Source: Heterobilharzia americana
Lineage: Eukaryota; Platyhelminthes; Trematoda; Strigeidida; Schistosomatidae
Direction of reading: 5' to 3'
DNA length: 64,000 nucleotides
Assembly: GCA_944470555.2 (NCBI GenBank)
Contig: OX104129.1
Location: 50,005,998 to 50,069,997, forward strand
Position 1 is the stretch's first letter. Each line of letters begins with the position of its first letter. Shown here one piece after another: positions 49,728-59,254 of this stretch. A program made the position numbers and the translations under genes. The notes below the pieces were generated by a model. That model did no database searches. It saw only the letters and a program-made list of their open reading frames with translations, and had not been told where the DNA came from.

Positions 49728-50822
49728 GATGCAGAGCTCCCCAGAATTATCTCCCATTCTTTGCATTTTTTGTTTCTCGTAATTTGACGTTTACCAGGTT
49801 GAAACTTTGTACGAGATTGTCTGCATGTTTTGATATGAACAAAGATATATCAGGACGCTATCCTACTAGTTGTTGTTCATGTTGATGGATAAGAAGAGGG
49901 AAACCACTGCGTTCGATGTAGTGTTTTTCTCAGTTTTTACAGTTTATTTTGAAGATAACCTTTGTTTCCTTTTCTTTTGCTTTGTATCTTTTGAACAGCT
50001 TAACAAACAGTGGAGTTACAATGGTCTCAAAAGACTTCGGTAACCTGTCTGCGAACTTGGGACGTTCTTCATGTCATGCAAAACAATCCGTTTGTTAGTT
50101 TCCTAGGATGTCTTTTTAGCTGACGGTGGATTAGACAGCCATCATTTGTTGAAGTCGGATAGACAGCCAATTCTACAGAAATCAGCCACTAAATAGTTTC
50201 TTCGTTTCTCAGTAAGGCAGATGAACTACAGTGTCTTTGCTCTTTTGAACGGCGTTTTACGCAGTTACTTTTGTGTGCTGTTAGATTTGTACTACTATAG
50301 TCAAAGATATGTATGTATGAAGTGATCTTCTCTGTACTGTATTTTCCACTTTTCTCGAAACTGTTACAGTGAACAGAACGTCTGAGACTGTAAATGTTTT
50401 GTTTAATTCTCAGTCAGTTGTGAATTTTATGTCATCAAAATGTTCATTAATTTGAAGACATGTTATAATTCATTCCTTTTAATGATGATAAACGTATCAT
50501 CTACATATAGGACCAAAAGTTCTGTTTCGACCAATAGTAATACAATAACTTTCTATCCTTACATTACTTCTTAAGCAGTTAGGCCTGATAAAGGCGATCC
50601 CAGTGGTGTTCGATTTGTCTGTTTTTAGAATTTGCAGTTGAATCGGAATTATGTTATAAGGTATAAATCCTAAACACCAACTATCAGGGAAGCGTCATAA
50701 TATTTCTCCACACCTATTAATACATTTGGACAATTGTAAATATGGGTTCGAATGGGAAAATGTGGAAATCCGGAAAAAAGAAAATGCAAAGAATGGAACA
50801 GAATTCCTATGAGCTCTGCATT
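49728..50822 (-). mobile_element. Penelope-like element remnant between inverted repeats
   Basis: Minus-strand landmarks in order are: LGSPLSG (RT motif B, codons within 50,612-50,590), VLYVDDTFIII (motif C; YVDDTF at 50,507-50,490), then in a shifted frame NEHFDDIKFTTD (~50,430) and TPFKRAKTL. Many stops follow. The motif B wording (GSPLSG) differs from that of the two plus-strand Penelope copies, suggesting another lineage. The region is bracketed by inverted repeats, 49,728-49,779 and 50,771-50,822, sharing GATGCAGAGCTC/AATGCAGAGCTC and CCATTCTTTGCATTTT. Penelope-like elements are known for LTR-like repeats that may be inverted, so these may be its ends. It is dead. Confidence 0.6.
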
Positions 50823-51752
50823 CAGGTCAGTCAGCGATTAACAATCATTGACATTGATCTAATTTATCAGCCAATAAGAAGCACAGGAAACAACAGTAAT
50901 GTCGAAGTTCATATCAGCCGGATAGCCAGTCAAAATACCTATGGACACAAGGACATAATGTGAAAACAGAAAAGGATTCTTAGGGTGTTAATAAGCAAAA
51001 TTATTAAAAATTTCTGCAAAAAGTGTAGGTTTTGACAGTGAGTGGCCTCTGAGGTGACTATTTCAAGTAGTTCATAAAAATCAAGCGACCTGTTTCATTT
51101 ACTGAATATTTTTCATCCAACAATATTCTGATTATTGGTTTTCTACAATCTTATCTCGACGTATTCATATCAAGATTAATAACTATAAGATATAGCCAAC
51201 AATGAAATGAGATCACCCGACAACACCATTATTAATGTATAAAGACAATTTAAAAAGCCTACAGAATGCATTCGGATAACTCAGTTATTTATCTAAAAAG
51301 ATGGTGGAAAACGTTTAAAATCTTCTACTGTATTTCCACAGTAGGCAGGAGAACCTGCTGACGAAGAATACCGCAAGACTAAAGTTGTACAACACTTTAC
51401 TTGATGGATAATACTATAAAAGGAAAACCCAGAGCTTGTTTTATCACTAGTCATCCTATCTGCTACTCACAGTTGACACCACATAAAATGTTTATAAATT
51501 TGAGCTTTCATACAGACTTTACACTAAATAAAATACATTGACTTAGCTGATATTCACATTTCATTCCGTTTTTCCTTTTATTTGGTCACCGTTGGAAACA
51601 AATTCACAATAATAGGCATGATAGACGTATTTGCCACTAATTTTCCTACCTTAGTACACATTTACCCAATTTCAGATCTTTTTAGCTGTACTGAGGACAA
51701 AAATGGCCTTCAGCAGTGACGTCACCATTCTTATCATTCTACTTTATTTCAG

Positions 51753-51776
51753 AACTCAGCAGTCATAACAAAAAAG
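51753..51776 (+). CDS. Candidate 24-nt microexon, unknown gene (weak)
   Basis: An acceptor-like run ending CTACTTTATTTCAG at 51,752 and a donor-like AAAAAG|GTAAAT at 51,776/51,777 enclose 24 bases reading NSAVITKK in phase 0. Its length is a multiple of three, and it would join in frame to the stronger exon at 52,266. Schistosomes are known for genes built of very short symmetric exons, but a 24-base feature of this kind can easily occur by chance. No start codon or upstream exon was identified with confidence. Confidence 0.25.
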
Positions 51777-52015
51777 GTAAATTCCAAAACCAATCGAATT
51801 ATTATTTTCGAATATCAGGGATTCGCGTAGTGTATAGAAAAATGATAACAACTGCTACACCACCATCATTATCACTAGCAGTGTTCCATTCATATATCTA
51901 TCTCCAACTCAAAAGCTTATTGAACAAGAGAGAAAAATCAATAGGTTGAATACGTCGCCCAACCACGCCTGCATATTGAATAGGAAAGCATACATGGCAC
52001 ACCCGATGAACATAT

Positions 52016-52017
<2 letters not shown>

Positions 52018-52047
<30 letters not shown>
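52018..52047. repeat. AT dinucleotide microsatellite
   Basis: About 15 TA units just upstream of the candidate exon at 52,266. Confidence 0.9.
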
Positions 52048-52049
<2 letters not shown>

Positions 52050-52265
52050 CTATAACAACGGGATGAATACAAGGATATATAAGGGGAATGGTTATTTTCC
52101 TTTTTTTTCGAAACCAAGTATAAAAGCTTCCGTTTATTTGTATATTACTAATAGAGTAAGTGGACTTTACATACGTTTCTTCGATTAAAAAAAATAACTA
52201 GGTGAATGATTTATGTGGATACTTAAATAAACGAAACTTAAGCTAATCATATCAACTACTTACAG

Positions 52266-52397
52266 ACCGAACAAGAAGTTAATTGGAAGTCTGATGAGTC
52301 TTCAGTCTTCATGGCTGAAACTGCAGAAACTCCAGATATAGACTTAATAGATTTGAAATCAAGATCGAGATTCTATATCGTCAAACGTTTGCTTTCT
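52266..52397 (+). CDS. Candidate internal exon, unknown host protein
   Basis: The exon is 132 nt long, 44 codons, phase 0 at both ends. It is preceded by CAACTACTTACAG and followed by the donor TCT|GTAAGTTCC. The translation starts TEQEVNWKSDESSVFM, continues AETAETPDIDLIDLKSRS and ends FYIVKRLLS. The residue mix, balanced codon use and sharp splice borders contrast with the chance frames around it. The next candidate exon, 57,941-58,122, begins in the matching phase. The intron between them (~5.5 kb) would contain the Penelope copy at 53.27-54.60 kb. No domain is recognised, so no function is proposed. Confidence 0.5.
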
Positions 52398-53265
52398 GTA
52401 AGTTCCTTCATGTTTTTATACTGCTTATATTTATTTGATAGGCCGTGATATACATTAATTGCATATTACACACAGTATCCATATATCATTTGTAAATCAA
52501 AGTCCTGATAAAAACTTCAATAAATATTGCTTGGTAGTAGTTTTACCAAGTCCTCGAAAGAGAAAAACTTACATCCATTGTTCACACTACCTTGATTTGG
52601 TCAGGAGAATCTACTCATTTTATTCAGTGTCTGCATGTTTTAATAGTTCACCAAACTGTAGTGTCAGATATCACACTTTATTGCTTTCACTGATCGGTTT
52701 CTGATGAAAACCTAATCAACACCATACTTTGGGATATTTAGATCTCAGGTGTGGAGAACAACGTAAACTGCAAGTTTTAAATACATCGTTTACTGATTAG
52801 CTACCTGCGGTTTTAAATAATCTCAGGAGACACTACTACTACAGGCAACAAAATGTGCAAAACTTGAATTTCCCGCTGTTATTATCTTACACTTCAATGA
52901 TCGTTAAATTCAGTAAGAGTTCAAATCTTAATCTCCACCAAACTATACAGATATTTAGAATTAGAAACAAGACATATAAGCGAACAACATTGTTTTCAAT
53001 TAGATACTATTCAGGCTTTACTCTAATACAAATAGCTTAATACGCATATATAAAATTAAACCAATTATGTAGATTTGTCAGTTGATGTGATAAATGCTTT
53101 AAAATAACTATGGTGATAATAATACAAATAATGATATTGATAAAAGTGATAACGTTGACTAAACTACGTGGAATATAGATGATAATGATAATAAGAACCA
53201 AGAAAGCACCAATGTTGTATGGTCTGCCTTAAGTACACAAACCTGAACTGCCTCTTTTTCCAGCT
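52398..53265. other. Probable intronic DNA
   Basis: AT-rich with short chance frames. If the exon at 52,266 is real, this is the start of its downstream intron. Confidence 0.35.
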
Positions 53266-54603
53266 TTAGACTTGTCCAACTCCAAATATCATGCAGCTGC
53301 TAAATGGCTAGTAAGGAATATAGATTCTTTAAACAAAGAATTAACTGACCACAGTGTAAAAGACGTCTTTGAATGTATTTTTAAGATAGACAGTATGGAT
53401 GTGAACGGAAAACATATGATGTCACTTGATATCTCATCATTATTCACTGATGTGCCATTACTGCAGACGATAGAGTTAGTCTGTCAACAAACATCGGAAA
53501 GGCAAATCAACATCGGGATTCCTGTACCCGTCCTAAAGGAACTGCTTTTTAAATGTACTGTGAATGCACATTTTGTCGTCAATAGCTCTCATTATAGACA
53601 GATTGACGGAATAGCTATGGGTTCACTACTCTATCCTATTTTAGCTGATATATTTCTTGCCAAACTGGAGAATGGAACATTGAAGCAGGTCATTAAGGAG
53701 ATGACTATGATTCACCGTTATATTGACGACGAATTCATCATCCTGGATCAGAATGTGGATACAAACGCGGTATTGAGAAAATCTAATGAGGTGCACCATT
53801 CACTCACTTTCACTTGTGAGAAAGAAAATGTCAGTAAACCACACTGTCTTATTAAGCAGAAGAAAAGATAATCCACGCAGCAGATGTGTTTACAAGAAGA
53901 CCACATCTATAAGTCAGTATACACATATTCTTAATCATGTACCAATTTGGTACACAGCAAACCTGGTTAAACGCCTCACTAAAAGAGCGCGAAAAATATG
54001 CTCGGATGACCTAGTACAGAAGGAGTTAGATTATATGCGTAATTCATTGATTGAAATGGGCTACCCTAACAGTTTCATAAAAAGACACATGGACAAAGTC
54101 AGGGGGAACAAACCTGGAATTATTACCATACAAAAGAAACCATTGTTCATGAGATCGCAATTTAACGGGGATGTGGCCGGAGAGGTTTTATATCAGAGAC
54201 TCTCTAGAACCATTAAGATGACTTTCTGCGCCACACAACACTGTTTATCATATTCCAATCGACCAACTGTTGTTGCTCAGATAAAAGATAATGTACCTAG
54301 TTTTGCCATTCCTATGTGTATTTACAAGTTTAGCTGCTCCTGTGTAGAAAGCTACAAGACAACTTAACAAACGTGCTACTGAACATCTAGTTGGGAAAGG
54401 GACAGATAAAATTCATAAGAAGCTCAGTTTTATCTCATCTCATTGATAGTGGTCACTCGGTAGATAAGAACATTGCTTTCACTATTATTCACTGCATACC
54501 ATTTCATCCTTAAAAAGGCATTCAAACTCATATTTTACAAATAGGAGAAGCTGTGGGAATTCGAGTTAATAATCCTAGTCTTTGTATCCAGAGAATCAGA
54601 TGA
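53266..54603 (+). pseudogene. Penelope-like element, RT to C-terminus, frameshifted
   Basis: This is the most complete Penelope RT in the window. YHAAAKWLVRNIDSL lies upstream of motif A, SLDISSLFTDVPL (53,422-53,460). Motif B is GIAMGSLLYP (53,608-53,637), where GSPLGP is usual. Motif C is YIDDEF (53,719-53,736), where YVDDTF is usual. Near 53,825-53,870 the frame shifts to the one carrying YKKTTSISQYTH, MGYPNSFI and CIYKFSCSC. At 54,344 a deletion of about 14 bases, compared with the 43.7-kb copy, removes the YIGRT nuclease core and shifts frame. The remainder (RQLNKRATEHL, then VLSHLIDSGH and GEAVGIRVNNPSLC) continues in other frames with stops to ~54,603. It is inactive. It would sit in the intron of the candidate host gene, on the same strand. 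Confidence 0.8.
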
Positions 54604-54689
54604 TAAACTACACCAAGCAGTCACCTGATTTAAACCAGAATTTTAGTATCGATAAGTGTAAGGAGTTAGACACAGGATCGGTATTTCCT

Positions 54690-54825
54690 TTTTTTCGGTA
54701 TTCGTCTCCTGGATACATCTAATTCCCAGTGTGTCGGTGTTATGAATGAGGTATCCATTTGACGAACACTGATCAAATTAAACACGAAATGCGCCTCCTG
54801 GATTTCACTGCTAATTACTATTCTT
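54690..54825 (+). mobile_element. Sm-alpha-type hammerhead SINE, decayed
   Basis: The right part reads CACGAAATGCGCCTCCTGG, then ATTTCACTGCTAATTAC, which is the stem III/cleavage-site/stem I end of the hammerhead tail. The left part TCGTCTCCTGGATACATC fits the inverted left terminus. CUGAUGA is replaced by CUGAUCAAA-like sequence, so the ribozyme is not intact. Confidence 0.5.
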
Positions 54826-57351
54826 TCTCCATATCAAAATGAAATCCTCAACTAATACTTAGTATGGACAAATGAGTCACTTTTAGAACAGAAGTGGAGC
54901 AAGTTGGTTCAAACTAACAACAATGGATAATGTGGTTAGAGGGTGAAGTTTATTTGTGTAGTCACACTACCCAAGTTTGTAAAAGGGAAGAATAGTTTCA
55001 AATCTTATTTACTCGACTTTATTTTTACATTCTAAGTCATCTGGATTCCATTTATCTGTAGATCCTATAAATTTTAACTACGACTTTCACAGAAATTAGC
55101 TACAATAAAGAGAGGTAGAGTCCCGTATCATTACTGGTCAGACTAATTAGTGAAATTCACGATATAAACATTTATCTATTTTGTCGTAAATCAAGAGCAA
55201 TCAGACTAGCAGCCACCACTATAAACTGGTACATACTACATCAGTAGTTGCCATAGTTCCTTTTGAAGCTAACTAAACGCTGAGGCATCAACACTCTTGC
55301 CTCTGTCTTTAGGAACCAGACCACAACCAAAGTATTAACTAAAACAAAGTATAGACAATTGCCAGTTATAGGGAAGCTGAATGGATAATTAGTGATAAGA
55401 AATATGATTCTTCATTGCTTTTAATTTTGTATACTTCTGGCAAAATCATGTTTTTTCTAGGTCTTCTCATCATGACTAGACCTTCAATACTAATCTTCAT
55501 TTAACAATAGTAAGTGACAAAACTTAGCGTCTGATATTTGATTTAGTCTACTGTTTACAGGTATCATACAGTCCGATGTGCAATAGTTGTAATGCTATTA
55601 CCATTCTTATAGGATTCAATAATACTCCATTAGACACGATCTATCAGTTCATGCACTGACCATTATACAGATTGTGACGACGTACTACAAAGAAGATTTC
55701 TGAGATCCGCTTTCTGGGATAAGCTTAAATATTTTGAAAGTATTATTTTGAAAAATTTATTGAACCATGATGACAAGCTACATCACGGTAAAATAGGCAC
55801 TTCCACATAATACAGCACAGAGATTCTTGTTTCATCTAAGATTAAGCGAAGACTTCATTTCACTGCCTTTTGTTAAATATACTAAATCTACTTTTGAAAA
55901 TATTTTTACAGCTTACTTGAATCCGAATTTTTCACTGGTGAAAAGTACAAATGCATAGGGTTAAAAATGTTGGTTTTACGATTGAGTTCTTTTCTAAGTT
56001 ACAAATTCAGTTAACACTTGTTTCAGTTTCAGGCTACTCGCTGTCGCCAGAGTAGTAGCACTGTTTAAAAAAACCAATTTAACAAACATTTCACATTCAG
56101 TCTTCACTCAGTATAAGCATCTGAAATTATAAAGAATAATTAATAGGAAATCTGCAAATTGAATATGCATGCAGCAGCATAGCGATGATACCTACTGATC
56201 ATCACTTAAGTTTCTGCATACTGAAGCCGACTTCATATGTTTGGATAAATATTGTGACCTTGTTTTTCACCGTTACAGACTACATGTATAGGATTATTAC
56301 TTCCCTGAATCAGTGTTTCACAGTGATTGCTTTAGTAAACCTAAGAATTTGGTTCAAACCGTCAGTAACCCAACTATACTACTTGAGTTTATGTTGAGTA
56401 ATGAATCTTAACTCTTCATTATTTGAGAAAATTATCGCATACCTTAAAAGCGATGTGGATACCATATTGGTGTGAAAGGCTTTCTTTCTTTAGAGTATGG
56501 CTAGTAATTCATTAGCAGCGGGTCATACAGTTGTAATAGCTATTCTGTTTCATTTTCAAAAATTTCATCAACGCTCAAGTCGCACTAAAACAGCATGCCG
56601 CTGCAAACTTTTTAGTTTCCAAAAGAAAAGTTAACCCACAACCATTGGACTTTATTTCAATTGCTCAAATTCTTCATCCTCGGTTATTTCACATTTTGAC
56701 ACCACCATCATCGAATATGATTGATAACATGTACTCTAATTGTCAAAGCTCACAATTTTGAATTGACTGCAGTCACTTTCCAACCAGTTTCAGTGATAAA
56801 TTCATATGATACCATGAATGCAACTTCCAAGTTCACTTTATTTCGCTTTCCTATGTCAAGGGTCGGTTGGCAGAAATCCCTGGACCTAGATTTCGCGTTC
56901 TTAAAAGTTGGGTAACTAACTGTAGGACTGGATCAAGTTCACAAACTGGTCACCAGTATGTACCAGCAGCTAAAGAATAGGAGAAGGTTTATTAACTCAG
57001 TTAGAAGGCATAACAGGAAATCCACACTTATGAACCCTTCAATTTGAAGTTTAAAGAAAAGTGTAGAGTATGTCTAGCCACGCTCCAAAGCTATATACAA
57101 AAATATTCTAAAGGTTGGAATGAAGATGGGCAACGATAACAGAAACCATATGATTTCATGTGTTTCCAGTTAGCACTAGATTTACATAAAATTAAGGTAA
57201 TGAATTTTTTGCTTTTTACGACGTTATCATGAAAGAGCATTTTATCGACAAATGAATGCACAAACAAATAAATGAATCTGAAAACTCTTTCGTGATTACC
57301 GGCATCAGTTAAAACTGTATCAAGTATAAAAGTCCTAGAGAAGTACTTACA
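54826..57351. other. No recognisable gene (possible intron)
   Basis: AT-rich, with short chance frames only. It lies inside the proposed intron 52,398-57,940. Confidence 0.4.
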
Positions 57352-57515
57352 CTGGATGATGACAGTAGTTGGTAGATCACCAAGCCTGTAACAAGAAGGT
57401 CAATGATTTGAATCCTGCCATGACGCACATTTTCACTTCACCTTCAGTCATCCCCCAGTAATAATGTAGCTGTATCAAACCATGACTATTTCGAAGTGAT
57501 TTTGATGCACAAAAC
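57352..57515 (+). repeat. Foldback tRNA-like element (family F2), short copy
   Basis: The left arm CACTGGATGATGAC and right arm CTTCAGTCATCCCCCAGT bracket a tRNA-like segment (TAGTTGGTAGATCACCAAGC, then GATTTGAATCC as box B). The family tail AAACCATGACTATTTCGAAG follows. Compared with the 29.1-kb copy, the left arm is truncated. Confidence 0.6.
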
Positions 57516-57940
57516 TTGTGTGCGGATTGGATATTGCTTCAGTCTTATACACCAAGCAACAAAGCCGAGTAATTCATAGATAACTAAAATATTTCTGGGT
57601 GAAGCAGCGATCATGAAATTTGCTTTTGGTATAATCCTTCTGTTTTGCTTTTTCCTAGATAGTATCACATTATTAGCTTACTGATACGTATATAATTCAG
57701 TTAGAAGTTTATATAAATGTTCTTTTGCTTTGAATGGTTACTTCAGTCCTCTTCCAGACATATATTTATCTAAGCCAGTGATCTGGGTCATAAAGGTGCT
57801 ACAATCGTTCAATACATCTAAACAAATTGATCAGAATTTTATTTTAAAAAATAATTAAACAGGTAGATAGGCATCACATCTACTAAAGTTGTTCAAATTT
57901 ACTTTCTGATTTGAAACTATCGCTTCTTAATTTCATGTAG

Positions 57941-58122
57941 TGTTTTAAAACAAACTATAAGAGGGAGAATCGAACGGATCCAGCTGTCGAAAATCTTGTC
58001 ACAAATAAAGATACTGAAAGTGGTAATCATAAAGATGATGTGGCGAAGAAAGAAGAGGAAAGTGCATCGAAGAAAAAGTTCTCAATTATTGAAAAGATTA
58101 GAAAGATTAAAAATTTACCAAA
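57941..58122 (+). CDS. Candidate exon, lysine/glutamate-rich unknown host protein
   Basis: The exon is 182 nt, preceded by CTTCTTAATTTCATGTAG and followed by the strong donor AA|GTAAGTAT at 58,122/58,123. It is open from phase 0: CFKTNYKRENRTDPAVENL, then NKDTESGNHKDDVAKKEEES and ASKKKFSIIEKIRKIKNLPK. The charged, low-hydrophobicity stretch looks like a disordered or coiled segment with no named domain. Its start phase fits the end of exon 52,266-52,397. Without splicing, the frame would end right here (AAG TAA), so it could instead be a terminal exon ending in LPK. Identity is unknown; the exon call is moderate. Confidence 0.5.
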
Positions 58123-58784
58123 GTAAGTATCAAATACTTTTTCGTCTGCTTTTTCTCCATCTTTTAGTGTTTTTTAGGTGTCAAGAATAATGACAACTGG
58201 TTACTTTTTACATCTGAGATCAGAATTTAGAACTAGTGACTTTCCCTGAAAGAAATACCAACTTTATGAACTTGTTTCCCAATAATAACTTATTTCTTTA
58301 GTTTAACACGCTTAACTTTGTAGCTTAATACGACAGGGCTTTTTGAACCAGTTATAACTAATTGTACACACACAGGAATGCTGTCGACTCAGTTTGTAGC
58401 CAAGCAGAGTAAATGTTATCTTTCCATCATTTGAAAATTTTCGAAGACATAGGCTTCTTAGATCCAAAGACAAAGTTTATTTTAGCGTACTAATTTACTG
58501 GCATCTGTCTTGCAACCAGAATTCCCCATGGAGACGTAGTCAGAAGTATTCGCTCACTTGGCACACAAATGGTTTGGGAATTTGTTATACACTAATTACT
58601 GCACTGCCGTACTCATCGTAGAACACGTAAATTTGCTTGCTATCATAATCATCCACAGATTACCTGTAAATATGCAATCTGACGTATTCGCTAATCACCT
58701 CGACGCTCAACAACAATAGTCTAAAGGGTAAAATTATGGATGTCATTTTTAACACAGTGAGAACAAAAGCTACTTATAGTAATG
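58123..58784. other. No recognisable gene (possible intron or 3' flank)
   Basis: AT-rich DNA without repeats or frames of note. Confidence 0.4.
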
Positions 58785-59005
58785 ATGGATAGTGGATAGC
58801 AGTGGAATCCAGGATACACATCCCGTCAATTTCTTGGCCCAGTGATGTAGTGGATCACACTCTGGAGTTTAAAGCGATCGGTTCCGAGTCCGAATTCCAG
58901 TGGGAACAGCATTACTCATTGCGAGGCAGGTGCGTTCAACTGACGAGTTCCAAACAGGACGAAATGCCTATCCCGGATTCCAATACTAGCCACTAGCCAT
59001 CAATA
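58785..59005 (+). mobile_element. Sm-alpha-type hammerhead SINE, near full length
   Basis: The termini are inverted: GATGGATAGTGGATAGCAG and TGGAATCC on the left against GGATTCCAATACTAGCCAC and TAGCCATC on the right. The tRNA-like centre has CCAGTGATGTAGTGG and CGGTTCCGAGTCCG. The hammerhead tail retains CUGACGA (an allowed variant of CUGAUGA), a four-pair stem II (GUUC/GGAC) and GAAA. The site reads AUC rather than GUC, stem III is weak, and the stem I strands no longer pair well. It is the best-preserved core of the eight copies, but activity is doubtful. Confidence 0.7.
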
Positions 59006-59254
59006 CTATAATTAAAACACAAGTAATATAGACGCATCCTAACAGGAGCCCATATGTCAACAGGGACTGATAAATTCAATTTAATCAAATAGTGTATAAT
59101 ACAAGCAATTATACTCATAGTTAGTCAGTTCATTTGCATCTTAGGTATCGTTCAAATAAACTGATTGTTAAACAAATAGATATTCGGAAAGTGAAAATGA
59201 CAATCATTGTTACACATGAGATTTTCTGGTGAGTGGTTATCATTCTTAAGATAA

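Noticed and set aside
50742..50963. Plus-strand 73-residue frame as a first coding exon
   Set aside because: It overlaps the right inverted-repeat arm of the Penelope remnant, so the frame is more likely repeat sequence than a host exon.
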